64,000 nt of DNA from Ardenticatenaceae bacterium (GTDB lineage Bacteria; Chloroflexota; Anaerolineae; Promineifilales; Promineifilaceae). The notes under the pieces are model-generated. The model saw only the letters and a program-made list of their open reading frames with translations. It did no database searches and had not been told where the DNA came from. Where the stretch lies: contig JASJCR010000018.1 in NCBI GenBank assembly GCA_030065875.1, positions 62,001 to 126,000 of the forward strand. Direction: 5' to 3'. Below, one piece after another: positions 41,957 to 51,711 of the stretch. Position numbers and translations under genes: made by a program. Numbering within the stretch: position 1 is the first letter of the stretch; each line of letters starts with the position of its first letter.

Positions 41957-43267
41957 ATGTCATTTAAAGATGAATTAACACAAAAATTTGAAGAAAGAAG
42001 AGGTACGGTTGGCATTATTGGTTTAGGCTATGTTGGTTTGCCGCTGGCCGTGGCCATTGCCGAAGCTGGGTTTAATATTATTGGCGTAGATATCGCCTCT
42101 GAAGTTGTATTTGGCTTAAACAACGGCATCAGCCATGTTGAAGACATTCCGGATGTGCGTATCGCCCCTCTTGTGGCCACCAATCAATTTTGGGCGACAA
42201 CCGATTATAACGAGCTGCAGAAAGCCGATGCCATCATCATTTGTGTTCCTACACCTCTGCGAAAAACAAAGGACCCGGATGTTTCTTTTATCATTGCCGC
42301 GGTAGAGGAAATTGCGCGGATTGGGGTTCAGGGTAAATTGGTGGTTTTGGAGAGCACAACTTATCCGGGAACCACCGAGGAAATTGTCTTGCCTGAGTTT
42401 CAAAGCAAAGAAATCATGGCGGGGAGTGATTTTTTCCTGGCCTTTTCACCCGAGCGAATTGACCCCGGCCGGACCGATTATGTTTTTGCCAACACGCCCA
42501 AAGTCATTGGCGGCGTCACCCCCGACTGCCTTGATGTTGCCATCTCCCTTTATGAAACCTTTGTTGATCAGCCGGTCCCTGTATCAAATCCGGCCACAGC
42601 TGAAATGGTCAAATTATTGGAGAACACTTTCCGCGCCGTGAATATCGGCCTGGTGAATGAAATGGCTTTGATGTGCGACAAGCTGGGGTTGAATATTTGG
42701 GAAGTTGTGGAAGCGGCCGCCACGAAGCCTTACGGCTTTATGAAGTTTACCCCAGGACCCGGTTTGGGTGGTCACTGTATTCCGGTAGATCCACATTATT
42801 TAAGCTGGAAGCTTCGCGTTTTAAACTACACGGCTCGTTTTGTACAGCTGGCTGATGAGGTGAATCGATCTATGCCCGATTATGTGGTGATGAAAACGGC
42901 CGATGCGTTGAATCAACTGGCCAAAGCGGTTCGTGGGAGCCACATATTAATTTTGGGTGTTGCTTACAAACCGAATATTGGGGATTTGCGCGAGAGCCCA
43001 GCCCTGGAGATCATTGAAAGGCTAATTGAGAAAGGCGCCAATGTCTCATACCATGATCCATATGTTCCCAATTTTGTTCATGAAGATTTGGATCTGACCG
43101 CTGTTGAAGATCCATACGAAGCGATCTTGAATGCTGATTGCACGGTCATCGTCACCGATCATGATCATTATGATTGGCGTCGGATTGGCAATTCAGGTGC
43201 CGTCATTGTAGACACGCGTAATGCCTTAAAAGGGATGCCGCTTAGAGAAAATATCATTTCGATTTAG
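41957..43267 (+). CDS. UDP-N-acetyl-sugar 6-dehydrogenase (WecC/WbpA type)
   Basis: The enzyme oxidises C6 of a UDP-hexosamine to the uronic acid using two NAD. The 436-residue protein has the Rossmann start [18 protein letters not shown] (about 22-39), ICVPTPL, the FSPERIDPG substrate motif (about 164-172), catalytic C273 in [12 protein letters not shown], and the C-terminal [18 protein letters not shown] block. This pattern favours UDP-GlcNAc or UDP-ManNAc over UDP-glucose. It is the first gene of the polysaccharide locus. Confidence 0.9.
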   Translation: MSFKDELTQKFEERRGTVGIIGLGYVGLPLAVAIAEAGFNIIGVDIASEVVFGLNNGISHVEDIPDVRIAPLVATNQFWATTDYNELQKADAIIICVPTPLRKTKDPDVSFIIAAVEEIARIGVQGKLVVLESTTYPGTTEEIVLPEFQSKEIMAGSDFFLAFSPERIDPGRTDYVFANTPKVIGGVTPDCLDVAISLYETFVDQPVPVSNPATAEMVKLLENTFRAVNIGLVNEMALMCDKLGLNIWEVVEAAATKPYGFMKFTPGPGLGGHCIPVDPHYLSWKLRVLNYTARFVQLADEVNRSMPDYVVMKTADALNQLAKAVRGSHILILGVAYKPNIGDLRESPALEIIERLIEKGANVSYHDPYVPNFVHEDLDLTAVEDPYEAILNADCTVIVTDHDHYDWRRIGNSGAVIVDTRNALKGMPLRENIISI

Positions 43268-43307
43268 GAAACGGCCACAAGAATTGAGCATTATTAGAGG
43301 ATAATTT

Positions 43308-44237
43308 ATGACGCGAGTTCTCGTTACAGGTGGAGCCGGTTTTATCGGCTCCCATCTGGTTGCGCGGTTAGACGCTGACGGAGTTGAAGTTCTCGTCCTA
43401 GATAATTTATCGACAGGATCCTTGGATAATTTGGCCGGGTTGAATTATCAATTCTTTGAGGGAGATATTGCTGATTTTGATATCTTGAAAAGAGCTGCTG
43501 CAGGCTGCGATTTGATATTTCACCAGGCCGCGATGGTCAGTGTTCCCCAATCTTTAGCCCATCCTGATTTGAATCATCGAAGCAATATTATCGGAAACTC
43601 CAATTTGTTTGAGGCTGCGAGGCAGGCGGGTGTCGGTAGGGTTGTTTATGCTTCTTCGGCCGCTGTTTATGGAAATCGACCTGGTTTACCCAAAAAAGAG
43701 AATGATTCCACTGAATCTTTGACGCCATACTCTGCAGGAAAATTATTTAGTGAGATATTGGGTCAAACGTATTTAAATGCCTATGGATTAGAGAGTGTTG
43801 GACTACGCTATATGAATGTCTTTGGACCTCGCCAGGATCCATCTTCTCCTTATTCCGGAGTTTTGTCGATTTTTTGCCAAGCAGCTTTAAATGATGGCGT
43901 TTGTAAGGTGTTCGGGGATGGAGAACAAACGCGTGATTTTATTTATGTCGAAGATGTCGTGCAGGCAAATCTAAAGGCCGCTTTTGCTCCTGCGAATCAG
44001 CTTGGAGATAACTATATTTTTAATATTGGTCGCGGTGAACAAACCTCTCTTAATCATATATTAAGGGTATTAGGAGAGCTTACAGGAAAAGCGATCAATG
44101 TGATTTACATGGAAGAGCGTCACGGGGACATTCGCCATTCAGTTGCTGACATAAGTGCGGCTCGCAAAGTTTTAAAGTTTGATCCGCAAGTAACCATTAA
44201 AGAGGGACTTAAGCAAACCCTACTTTCTATGACATGA
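43308..44237 (+). CDS. UDP-sugar 4-epimerase (WbpP/Gne-like SDR)
   Basis: The 309-residue extended SDR has [10 protein letters not shown] (8-17), an SSAAVYGN block (about 119), the catalytic Tyr and Lys in TPYSAGK (about 142-148), and [21 protein letters not shown] (about 164-184), a motif typical of WbpP/Gne 4-epimerases acting on UDP-GlcNAc or its uronic acid. It follows the 6-dehydrogenase by 40 bases with AGAGGA before the ATG. The pair would make a UDP-galactosaminuronic-type donor. Confidence 0.87.
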   Translation: MTRVLVTGGAGFIGSHLVARLDADGVEVLVLDNLSTGSLDNLAGLNYQFFEGDIADFDILKRAAAGCDLIFHQAAMVSVPQSLAHPDLNHRSNIIGNSNLFEAARQAGVGRVVYASSAAVYGNRPGLPKKENDSTESLTPYSAGKLFSEILGQTYLNAYGLESVGLRYMNVFGPRQDPSSPYSGVLSIFCQAALNDGVCKVFGDGEQTRDFIYVEDVVQANLKAAFAPANQLGDNYIFNIGRGEQTSLNHILRVLGELTGKAINVIYMEERHGDIRHSVADISAARKVLKFDPQVTIKEGLKQTLLSMT

Positions 44238-44357
44238 GCTTTTTCGCCTATCAAGGCTTCTCCGATGGGTACTTCATGCCGTTCATAACATTCTGTCATC
44301 TGGTTTTAACAAAGGATTAAACAAATAAAGTTCAATCAGCCTTTTTTATAGTACTAA

Positions 44358-44377
44358 ACAGTTATAGTACTAACTGT
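44358..44377. promoter_or_regulatory. Palindrome ACAGTTA-TAGTAC-TAACTGT, candidate operator
   Basis: A perfect 7-bp inverted repeat around TAGTAC. ATAGTACTAA from it is repeated directly at 44348-44357. It lies in the 215-base gap before the GDP-fucose synthase-like gene, which otherwise holds no gene. Confidence 0.5.
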
Positions 44378-44421
44378 ATAAAGGGTGCTATCATTATCCG
44401 ATCTTTTTGGTAAATATGATG

Positions 44422-44439
44422 TGCAAACAGATGTTTGCA
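44422..44439. promoter_or_regulatory. Perfect palindrome TGCAAACA-GA-TGTTTGCA beside a ribosome site
   Basis: An 8-bp perfect inverted repeat whose right end overlaps the AAGGAAG ribosome site (44438-44444) of the next gene. It could be an operator. It could instead be an mRNA hairpin next to the ribosome site, although the two-base loop disfavours a simple hairpin. Confidence 0.5.
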
Positions 44440-44452
44440 AGGAAGTGTCGTG

Positions 44453-45454
44453 ATGGAAAATATCAACAATTCAAATTGGCCAAACCGGAAAGAGTTCTGG
44501 CGTGGTAAACGAGTTATCATCACAGGTGGGGCTGGATTTTTAGGCTCCTTTGTGGTGGATCAATTGAATGAACACAACGTGGAGGAAATCATTATTCCAC
44601 GTAGTGCGGAGTACGATTTAAGGGAGGTTGGAGCCATTCGTCAGCTTTTGGCTGATTCTCGATCGAATAACCGGCCGGTTGATTTAATTATTCACCTTGC
44701 GGCTCGGGTTGGTGGAATTGGGGCTAATTTGGTTCATCAAGCCGATTATTTTTACGATAACCTCATGATGGGGGTGCAGCTGATTCACGAATCTTACAAG
44801 GTTGGCGTGCCCAAATTTGTGGCCATTGGGACAATTTGTGCCTATCCAAAATTTGCGCCGGTTCCTTTTAATGAAAACGATTTGTGGAATGGATATCCAG
44901 AGGAAACAAACGCTCCGTATGGACTGGCCAAGAAAATGATGCTGGTGCAGTCTGATGTTTACCGGTCACAGTATGGGTACAACTCGATTTATTTGCTGCC
45001 GGTCAATCTTTACGGCCCGCGCGACAACTTTGATTTGGAAACCTCACACGTCATCCCGGCTCTGATTCGGAAATGCCTGGAGGCCAAAGAGCGGGGTGAT
45101 GCCTTTGTCACCGCCTGGGGAGATGGTTCCCCCACCCGCGAATTTTTATATGTTGAGGATGCAGCCCGCGGTATTTTGCTGGCGGCCGAGCGTTATAACG
45201 ACAGCCTGCCGGTCAACCTGGGCAGCAGCTTTGAGATCAGCATCAAAGATTTAATGGAGACGGTCGCTAAGGTAACCGGATTTGAAGGGGAAATTCGTTG
45301 GGATACCAGCCGGCCGAACGGCCAACCCCGGCGCAAGCTCGACGTCAGCCGGGCGAAAGAGTTCTTTGGATTTGAATCACAGGTCGGGTTTGAAGACGGA
45401 TTGCGGCGCACGGTTGAATGGTATTTGGCATCTAACCCCGTCGCCGTGAGATGA
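44453..45454 (+). CDS. GDP-L-fucose synthase-like NAD-dependent epimerase/reductase
   Basis: The 333-residue SDR matches the Fcl/WcaG pattern: [16 protein letters not shown] (about 22-37), [12 protein letters not shown] (about 82), [16 protein letters not shown] (about 124-139), the catalytic Tyr/Lys in NAPYGLAKK (about 152-160), and [20 protein letters not shown] (about 182-201). It would convert a GDP-4-keto-6-deoxymannose to GDP-fucose or a related sugar. The partner gmd is not in the window. The start is set by AAGGAAG eight bases before ATG 44453. Confidence 0.85.
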   Translation: MENINNSNWPNRKEFWRGKRVIITGGAGFLGSFVVDQLNEHNVEEIIIPRSAEYDLREVGAIRQLLADSRSNNRPVDLIIHLAARVGGIGANLVHQADYFYDNLMMGVQLIHESYKVGVPKFVAIGTICAYPKFAPVPFNENDLWNGYPEETNAPYGLAKKMMLVQSDVYRSQYGYNSIYLLPVNLYGPRDNFDLETSHVIPALIRKCLEAKERGDAFVTAWGDGSPTREFLYVEDAARGILLAAERYNDSLPVNLGSSFEISIKDLMETVAKVTGFEGEIRWDTSRPNGQPRRKLDVSRAKEFFGFESQVGFEDGLRRTVEWYLASNPVAVR

Positions 45455-45495
45455 TCTGTCCCTGGTGTTCAGGTTTACAGCTTTCCTAAGCGATT

Positions 45496-46173
45496 ATGAT
45501 GACCAACATACCCAAATTTCTGGCTCTTAGTGGACTGGATGGGGCCGGGAAGTCGACCCAGATTCAGCATTTGGTCGATTTTTATCGCCAGATGGGTGAA
45601 ATACCGGTAATCATTTGGGCACGCGGCGGATATACGCCGCTTTTTAATGCCCTTAAAGCTGGGCTGCGCCGTCTTTCTGGTCAGCGGTTGATACCTCCTA
45701 GCGGCCGCAGTGCCGCTAGGACACAAGCCATGGGTTCGGGCTGGAAGAGGCGATTGTGGCTGTCGCTGGCGATTTTTGACTTGATACTTGTTTACGGGGT
45801 ACAGGTCCGCTGGCTGTTGTGGACCGGCCGTACGGTTATTTGCGATCGTTATTTGGGCGATACGGCTATTGACTTTGCGCTTAATTTTTCATCTGAAGCG
45901 GTTGGGGAGTGGTGGATGTGGCGGTTTTTAGCCTGGGTTACCCCTCGTCCGGCGGCTGCATTTTTGCTGCTAATTCCGGTAGAGGAATCGCAGCGTCGTT
46001 CACAGCTTAAAGATGAACCGTTTCCAGATTCTCCTGAGGTTCTTGCTCAAAGACTGGCCGCCTATAGGAGCCGGCCGGAATTTGAAGGCTGGCTCGAAAT
46101 TGACTGCCGGGCATCGATTGAAGCGGTCCGGAGAAAAATTATGGCTGGCATTGGGGTAGCTTATGAAAATTAG
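45496..46173 (+). CDS. Thymidylate-kinase-like P-loop kinase in a polysaccharide locus
   Basis: The 225-residue protein has the TMK-like P-loop GLDGAGKSTQ (about 13-22) and a DRY-type motif CDRYLGDTAIDFALN (about 116-130). A C-terminal LID region follows, with EESQRRSQLKDEPFPDSPEV. The nucleotide-base pocket of true TMK is not clear, and the setting argues against a housekeeping role. It overlaps the phosphotransferase-like gene by 11 bases, so the two act together. Residues about 68-75 are encoded by a perfect palindrome that looks inserted. Confidence 0.75.
   Translation: MMTNIPKFLALSGLDGAGKSTQIQHLVDFYRQMGEIPVIIWARGGYTPLFNALKAGLRRLSGQRLIPPSGRSAARTQAMGSGWKRRLWLSLAIFDLILVYGVQVRWLLWTGRTVICDRYLGDTAIDFALNFSSEAVGEWWMWRFLAWVTPRPAAAFLLLIPVEESQRRSQLKDEPFPDSPEVLAQRLAAYRSRPEFEGWLEIDCRASIEAVRRKIMAGIGVAYEN
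45696..45721. repeat. Palindrome inside the kinase-like gene
   Basis: TCCTAGCGGC and GCCGCTAGGA form a perfect 10-bp stem around CGCAGT. It is read in-frame between two conserved parts of the kinase and looks like a small REP-type insertion. Confidence 0.7.
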
Positions 46174-47386
46174 CCTGCTGCTCGAGCGAGAGCCGTTTGG
46201 CTCAATATTAGCTGAAACCCTAACCGAATTTCTAAGCTCACATTTTCAACAACCTTTTAAGGTTCAGTGGGGCACCCAACCAGGCGGCGGAGAGCAAACG
46301 TGGTTAGTCAACAGCCGCCTCAACGCGATTTTTTTGCCGGGTGTCACCCGAACCGCGCTCGAACCCATCATCAGCGAATTTGGGCGCAGCGTAACCCCCT
46401 GGAAGACCCCTTTGCAGCGTTTGTATGTCGAGCTGGCGACCCGCCGGCCGTTCTCACAGCCGCTGGCTGATTTTTACCTCGACATCACCCCGGCCGTGCC
46501 GGATGGTGAGCAATTTTTAATTGTGGGTGGCAATCATAAAATCCGGATTTTGCACCCGGCTGAAAATGCTGTTTATGTGATCTGCAAAAAAGGGTTTGAT
46601 CGGCGGCGACTGACACGTGAAGTAGAGATTCGTCACCGGGCGGAAGCCTTGGGTTTGCCGGTAGTCCCAGTCATCCACGCTTCTAAAAAAGCGCCCTGGT
46701 TTATTGAGGAATTTATCATAGGAACTCCCTTGAATCGCTTATCTAAAAGCGAAGATAAAATAAACGGATTGCAACAGGCTGTTTCTGCATTAAAAATTCT
46801 AGTAGAGGAAACTGAAGAAATAGTTAGCGAGGAAAAATATCTTTTTCAACGAAAAAATGAGGTGCTTCGATTAATAGATCAAAACAATTTTCTTTCTCCG
46901 GTAGCCCGGCAAAAATTACACGCTCAAATTGAAATTTTGGCTAGAAGGAAATCATCTGAACAAACCATCCAAACAGCATTATCTCATGGTGATTTTCAGC
47001 CAGCCAATATCCTTTTAGTTAATCCAATGGTGATTTTAATAGATTGGGAGTACGCAGAACGCCGAATTTGGATTTATGACATATTGGTTTATTTGTTGCA
47101 ATCCCGTTTTCCAAAGGGGCTCGCAGATCGGCTACACCAGTACGTGAATAACGATCTCGGTTTGTTTTCAGAATTAAGAGTTTTTCAGGATTTTTTTAAT
47201 TTAGAACAGACAATTGAAACTAAAATTTTTTATGCCAATTTGTTTTTCCTTGAAGAATTGCTGTTGCATTTGAAAGAAAATAACAATCCTCTTTTCTTCT
47301 CAGTGGGAAGTAGCTTAAGTCAGCTTTTCTCCGAACTTGATCACTGGATTCACTATATATGTAATAAACATCAACAGGATATTTAA
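46163..47386 (+). CDS. Aminoglycoside-phosphotransferase/choline-kinase-like protein
   Basis: The 407-residue protein has a kinase-like C-terminal half. The catalytic loop is LSHGDFQPANILL (about 273-285), the metal-binding motif is LIDWEYA (about 292-298), and an upstream glutamate lies near EVEIRHRAEAL. The N-terminal 120 residues are unassigned. Such kinases phosphorylate small molecules or sugars. The gene is a composition mosaic: it is GC-rich to about 46740 and strongly AT-rich from there on, with no frameshift, which suggests recombination inside the gene. Confidence 0.75.
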   Translation: MKISLLLEREPFGSILAETLTEFLSSHFQQPFKVQWGTQPGGGEQTWLVNSRLNAIFLPGVTRTALEPIISEFGRSVTPWKTPLQRLYVELATRRPFSQPLADFYLDITPAVPDGEQFLIVGGNHKIRILHPAENAVYVICKKGFDRRRLTREVEIRHRAEALGLPVVPVIHASKKAPWFIEEFIIGTPLNRLSKSEDKINGLQQAVSALKILVEETEEIVSEEKYLFQRKNEVLRLIDQNNFLSPVARQKLHAQIEILARRKSSEQTIQTALSHGDFQPANILLVNPMVILIDWEYAERRIWIYDILVYLLQSRFPKGLADRLHQYVNNDLGLFSELRVFQDFFNLEQTIETKIFYANLFFLEELLLHLKENNNPLFFSVGSSLSQLFSELDHWIHYICNKHQQDI

Positions 47387-47393
47387 GGCAATT

Positions 47394-48158
47394 ATGCTCT
47401 GGTCTTTTAGGAAATTAGGTAGAAACAAATTTGCCCGGCAGGCAACAAAGAAAGCTTTTGGGTTAATTTATCGCGATGGCAAGATAATCACCATTAAGCG
47501 CGGTCCATTGGCCGGTTTGAAATGGGTATGCCATTCACATCATCAATTCTGGATGCCTTTAGGAATGTACGAAGTAGAAACTGCAAACTGGCTTAAAAAC
47601 CAAATGGACACATCTTCAGTCTTTTTTGACATTGGAGCCAATGCTGGTTATTTTACTTTGCTGGGCTGCCGACAGATTAAAGCGGGCCAAATAATATCTT
47701 TTGAACCCGTGCCTCTCAACGCAAAAACAATCAAAAAGCAACTAGAAATCAATAATTTTGAAAACGGCGTTGTAGAACAAATAGCCTTATCTGATAAAAA
47801 TGAGACCTCTCTTTTTTCAGTTGCGAATAACAACGCAAATTCACATCTCGTTGAAGTGGATACACCGCATACAAATGGGAGGGAAAAGGCTCAAATTTCA
47901 GTTAAAACCCTCACCTTAGATGAGTATGTAAATACAAGAAATATTAAACCAGATCTAGTCAAAATTGATGTTGAGGGAGCTGAAGCCAAGGTTTTATGTG
48001 GGGCAAATGAAACAATTTCCCACTTTCGGCCCAACTGTCTTGTTTCAACTCACAGTCAAAATTTATATGAAGAATGCCGAGACTTTTTTATCAAGCACAA
48101 TTATCGGGTTTCACCATTGCCCGGTTTTGATCACGAGCTAATTTGTTTTTCATCTTAG
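47394..48158 (+). CDS. FkbM family methyltransferase
   Basis: The 254-residue protein has an N-terminal basic segment. The FkbM domain begins VFFDIGANAGYFTLLG (about 75-90, the SAM-binding glycine motif), with FEPVPLNAKTIKKQL (about 101), and VKIDVEGAEAKVL (about 187-199). It would O-methylate a sugar or glycolipid. The frame to 47337 overlaps the kinase gene; the ATG at 47394 with AAGG upstream is preferred. It is AT-rich. Confidence 0.88.
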   Translation: MLWSFRKLGRNKFARQATKKAFGLIYRDGKIITIKRGPLAGLKWVCHSHHQFWMPLGMYEVETANWLKNQMDTSSVFFDIGANAGYFTLLGCRQIKAGQIISFEPVPLNAKTIKKQLEINNFENGVVEQIALSDKNETSLFSVANNNANSHLVEVDTPHTNGREKAQISVKTLTLDEYVNTRNIKPDLVKIDVEGAEAKVLCGANETISHFRPNCLVSTHSQNLYEECRDFFIKHNYRVSPLPGFDHELICFSS

Positions 48159-48208
48159 CTAAATAATCACCAGATATTTTTAGTTATTGAATTGACATTT
48201 TTAAGAAA

Positions 48209-49402
48209 ATGGAACCTGATTACTGCCAGGAAAAAAAATTGATTATATTAAATCAGATGGCTGGCCCAATTACTTGGGAACTAGCCGAAGATTTAGGCCA
48301 CGCTGTTGGGCAGGTAGCCTTGCTTACCGGCCATCCGGATACGCTGCAAAAAGTGGACCCGAACGTCGAGTTAACTGCCGCGCCTGTTTATCAACGCGGC
48401 TCGTTTCCGGTACGGGCCTTTTCCTGGGTGCGGTACTGGGTAGCGGCATTTTTCTGGTGCTGGCGGTATCCGGCGCAAACACCCCTCCTGCTTTTTTCGA
48501 ACCCCCCACTGCTGATCTGGCTGGGATATGTGCTTAAGAAGCTGCGCGGCCAGCGTTTTACAGTCATGGTGCACGACATTTATCCCGATGTACTGGTGCG
48601 TCTGGCAGGTTTTTCACCCAATCACCCCCTGATTCGAGTGTGGCTGTGGTTGAATCGCCGTGCGTATCAGGAAGCTGAGGCGGTCATGACTCTGGGGGAG
48701 TACATGGCGGCCACGCTGGGAAAGCAGTTTGATCCGCTACAAACTCCGGCCGGTCGAATAGAAGTGATTTATCCCTGGGTCGATACCGAACGGATCAAGC
48801 CGATCCCCAAAGAAGATAACTGGTTTGCCAGGGAACACGGTCAGGTAGGGAAATTAACGGTCATGTATTCCGGCAATATGGGGCTGGGACACGACATCGA
48901 AACGATGATTGACGCGGCTGAACGGTTGAATGGCCGAGACGATATCCACTTTATGTTTATTGGTGGCGGACCGAAGTGGCAGCTGGTCGAGGAGGCGCTG
49001 GCCCGGCGACATTTGCCAAACGTGACCCTCTTGCCCTGGCAAGATGAAGCGGTGCTGCCGTATTCGCTGGCGACGGCCGATGTGGCGCTGGTATCGATGG
49101 AAGAAGAGATGATCGGGTTAATGGTCCCGAGCAAGCTGATATACAGCATGTCGGCCGGATCTGAAATCATCGCCATTGTAAATGCCCCATGTGAGCTGAG
49201 TGAATGGCCTGACGTCAAACCGATAAGCTCTGGAGATGATCAGAAACTGGTCGATCAAATTGAGGATATCGCCCACGACAAGAGGATCGCTCAAAAACAC
49301 AATTCGCGACGAATTGCCAGGCGTCTTTTTGAGCGAGCTAAAAATATTAATCAGATCGAAAGCCTGCTTCGCTTTGAACGGAAAAAAGAGGGGGCATCTT
49401 GA
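48209..49402 (+). CDS. Family 4 glycosyltransferase (WcaI/WbuB-like)
   Basis: The 397-residue GT-B protein has an N-terminal domain with LLFSNPPLLIWLGYVLKKLR and MVHDIYPDVLVRLAGF (about 96-140). The C-terminal domain has VMYSGNMGLGHDIETMIDAA (about 216), FIGGGPKW and the EMIGLMVPSKLIYSMSAG region (about 300), where the usual EX7E is. This matches the WcaI/WbuB group. It probably adds one sugar to the lipid-linked unit. The first 15 codons are AT-rich and the rest GC-rich. Confidence 0.87.
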   Translation: MEPDYCQEKKLIILNQMAGPITWELAEDLGHAVGQVALLTGHPDTLQKVDPNVELTAAPVYQRGSFPVRAFSWVRYWVAAFFWCWRYPAQTPLLLFSNPPLLIWLGYVLKKLRGQRFTVMVHDIYPDVLVRLAGFSPNHPLIRVWLWLNRRAYQEAEAVMTLGEYMAATLGKQFDPLQTPAGRIEVIYPWVDTERIKPIPKEDNWFAREHGQVGKLTVMYSGNMGLGHDIETMIDAAERLNGRDDIHFMFIGGGPKWQLVEEALARRHLPNVTLLPWQDEAVLPYSLATADVALVSMEEEMIGLMVPSKLIYSMSAGSEIIAIVNAPCELSEWPDVKPISSGDDQKLVDQIEDIAHDKRIAQKHNSRRIARRLFERAKNINQIESLLRFERKKEGAS

Positions 49403-50760
49403 CGCCTGTGATGAGTTCCCTAAAGGGGATTGGCGAAAAATTTTTCAGGGCAAAAATAATCCACACCATTGGTTGGGTGTCTGTTCTCTATGCGGTTAAT
49501 ATTGTTCTGGCGATCTTGCGAGATGCTTTTTTGTCGGCCAGATTTGGCGCCTCAGAGCAGCTAGATGCCTTGCTTTTAGGGATCAATTTAATTCGCACGG
49601 CCAGTCTATTTATTGTGATGGCCGTTTCTGGTGGAATGATACCTACTTTTGCTGTGCTGCTTGACCAAAAAAAGAACCGGAACCTGGGCACCTATATTTG
49701 GAAGGCAAATATTCAATTATTTGTGGTATTGGTTATTCTGGCTGTTTTTACGGCCGTTTTTAACCAGGAAATTAGCCGTTTACTGGGTCCTGGATTATCA
49801 ACCGCTGCGCAAGAAGATCTGGCTGCAATTTTGTTGATCTTGACGCCGATACTTGTCATTTTGGGGCTGGCCGGAATTAACAAAGCGTTGGGTGATTCGC
49901 TAGCTTCCTTTGAGATACATCCCGTTTTATTGGGGATGATGACCTTAGGGACTATCATTGGGCTGCTCGTGTTTAGAACGATTTTTGGCGTGGCCGTTGG
50001 ACTGGTGGTAGGAACTTGCCTCGCTTACGGATTTCAGATTTTTCGCTTAATTCGACTGCTCAAAGAGAAGATTCAGCTGGATATTTTGGCCCTTAGAAAA
50101 GGTTTCCTCCGGCAGGATCAAAAGATAAATTATTCCCCGATTATTTTCCTGCTGCTGGGCGGCTTTGCTATTCAGGGCCAGGGGTTAATCGAGCGGGCTT
50201 TTTCAACTTCTTACGGTCCGGGATCGGTGACCGCGCTTAGCTTAGCTATATCGATTGTGGCGGTGCCGGCCACGCTGCTGGTACCAGCCATGACCTCGGT
50301 GATGCTACCTTACCTGTCTAGAAAGGAATATTCTGCATCGCGTCAGGAATTTGGATTACCCTTCAAAAACTATCTCCTGATTGGGGCGGCGTGTCTCATG
50401 GTGACAGCGGTTTATTGGGTGGCTAGCGATTTCTTGGTGCGTCTTCTTTTTCAAAGGGGTAATTTTACGGCCGAAGCGGCAGCCACCACGGCTGTCCTGG
50501 TCAGGATTTTAAGTCTAGGCTTTTTGCCTTATGTGTTGATGTCCATATTCAGGCAGGTTCTAATTGCGCGTAAACAGACTCTGGTCGACATGCTTATCTC
50601 TGCTGTTGTGTTTATTATAAAATTTGGTATTTTGTGGTTTTGGGCCCATCGATATCAGATTCAGTTTATTACCTTTACAATCCTTTTTGGATATCTTCTT
50701 AATTTGATGCTTTATGTGGTCGTGATTAATATGAATTCCCGAAATAGATTAAAGGTTTGA
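49399..50760 (+). CDS. MurJ/MviN-like lipid-linked saccharide flippase
   Basis: The 453-residue protein has about 12 to 13 membrane segments in the MOP-superfamily layout. The family features include ILRDAFLSARFGASEQLDAL (about 38-57), RLLFQRGNFTAEA (about 348-360) and the late pair before LIARKQTLVDML. In this setting it probably flips the lipid-linked repeat unit across the membrane, in place of a Wzx. The TTG start overlaps the GT4 stop by four bases and has GAGGGGG upstream. Confidence 0.85.
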   Translation: MTPVMSSLKGIGEKFFRAKIIHTIGWVSVLYAVNIVLAILRDAFLSARFGASEQLDALLLGINLIRTASLFIVMAVSGGMIPTFAVLLDQKKNRNLGTYIWKANIQLFVVLVILAVFTAVFNQEISRLLGPGLSTAAQEDLAAILLILTPILVILGLAGINKALGDSLASFEIHPVLLGMMTLGTIIGLLVFRTIFGVAVGLVVGTCLAYGFQIFRLIRLLKEKIQLDILALRKGFLRQDQKINYSPIIFLLLGGFAIQGQGLIERAFSTSYGPGSVTALSLAISIVAVPATLLVPAMTSVMLPYLSRKEYSASRQEFGLPFKNYLLIGAACLMVTAVYWVASDFLVRLLFQRGNFTAEAAATTAVLVRILSLGFLPYVLMSIFRQVLIARKQTLVDMLISAVVFIIKFGILWFWAHRYQIQFITFTILFGYLLNLMLYVVVINMNSRNRLKV

Positions 50761-50781
50761 ATCGAGAAGTTTCATAATAAA

Positions 50782-51711
50782 ATGATTCCTGACAAAGAAC
50801 CAAAAAAGGTTGCGAAGTATATCTACTTATTATTTTTTTGTTTTTCTTTGCTGATTTTTCGAAATCCAGATCAAATTTACAAAAGTTTTTACAACCTAAA
50901 TAATTATTTGATTTTAAATAGTAATCTAAAAAATAATGGCTTAAATTGCTTAGGAGAAGGAAGCCAAGATAAAGAATTGATCGATTCGCAATTAATTCTA
51001 AATACATCTTATTCAGCTAATCGGGTCGATATAGTGAATTATTTGTTAGGGTGTCAATATTTTCAGAATAATCAGCCCCAACTAGCGATTGAAAGTTGGG
51101 AGAAATCGCGACTACTAATAAGTCAAAAATTCGCGAATGAAACCTTACGATACTTTGATTCTGATAAAAGCCTTGGTTTAACTTATAGCGATTATGCTGA
51201 GGCTCTTGACAATCGGCCAGATGAAAAAAAAGGTCGGTATTATGTCAAGCTGTGTGTTTACTATTTAGATCAGAGTCAGCAAGAAGAAGCAAGTTACTGG
51301 TGTAATTTGTTGAATCAGGTATCAAATGGCCCATATGGATTGCTGTTATTGGGAAGAGCGAAAATGCTAACATCCGATTTTGAAGGAGCAAAAACCCTTG
51401 TTGAAGAGGCGTTAATTATTGATGAAAATATTCCTGAAGCTTACCATTTAATTGCAAAGCTGAAATTGGAAGAAAACTTGTTAGAAGAAGCGGAATCCGC
51501 AATTAAGATTGGTATAGAAAAAGATCCCAATAACGGATTTTTTCAAATAACTTATACCTCGATTCTTATTAGAAATGGAGAACATGATCAAGCAGTTGAG
51601 CTTTCCGAAAATATTCTTAGTCAATTTTCGAGAAACCAAGAAATTATTATTTCACTTTGCAATCTGCTAGAGGAAAATAATCTGCATAAGGATACTTGTC
51701 GTGAAAATTGA
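50782..51711 (+). CDS. TPR-repeat membrane-anchored protein
   Basis: The 309-residue protein has one N-terminal membrane segment (about 12-27) and then helical repeats. At least three are TPR-like, with EAYHLIAKLKLEENLLEEAESAIKIG (about 213-238, split here as EAYHLIAKLKLEENLL and EEAESAIKIG) the clearest. It overlaps the next gene by 11 bases and may form a scaffold for the Wzy-like polymerase. It is strongly AT-rich, unlike genes outside this stretch. Confidence 0.75.
   Translation: MIPDKEPKKVAKYIYLLFFCFSLLIFRNPDQIYKSFYNLNNYLILNSNLKNNGLNCLGEGSQDKELIDSQLILNTSYSANRVDIVNYLLGCQYFQNNQPQLAIESWEKSRLLISQKFANETLRYFDSDKSLGLTYSDYAEALDNRPDEKKGRYYVKLCVYYLDQSQQEEASYWCNLLNQVSNGPYGLLLLGRAKMLTSDFEGAKTLVEEALIIDENIPEAYHLIAKLKLEENLLEEAESAIKIGIEKDPNNGFFQITYTSILIRNGEHDQAVELSENILSQFSRNQEIIISLCNLLEENNLHKDTCREN

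Noticed and set aside
45496-46173. Housekeeping thymidylate kinase (tmk)
   Set aside because: The P-loop and DRY motif fit, but the nucleotide-specific residues are unclear and the gene overlaps a phosphotransferase-like gene in a glycan locus.
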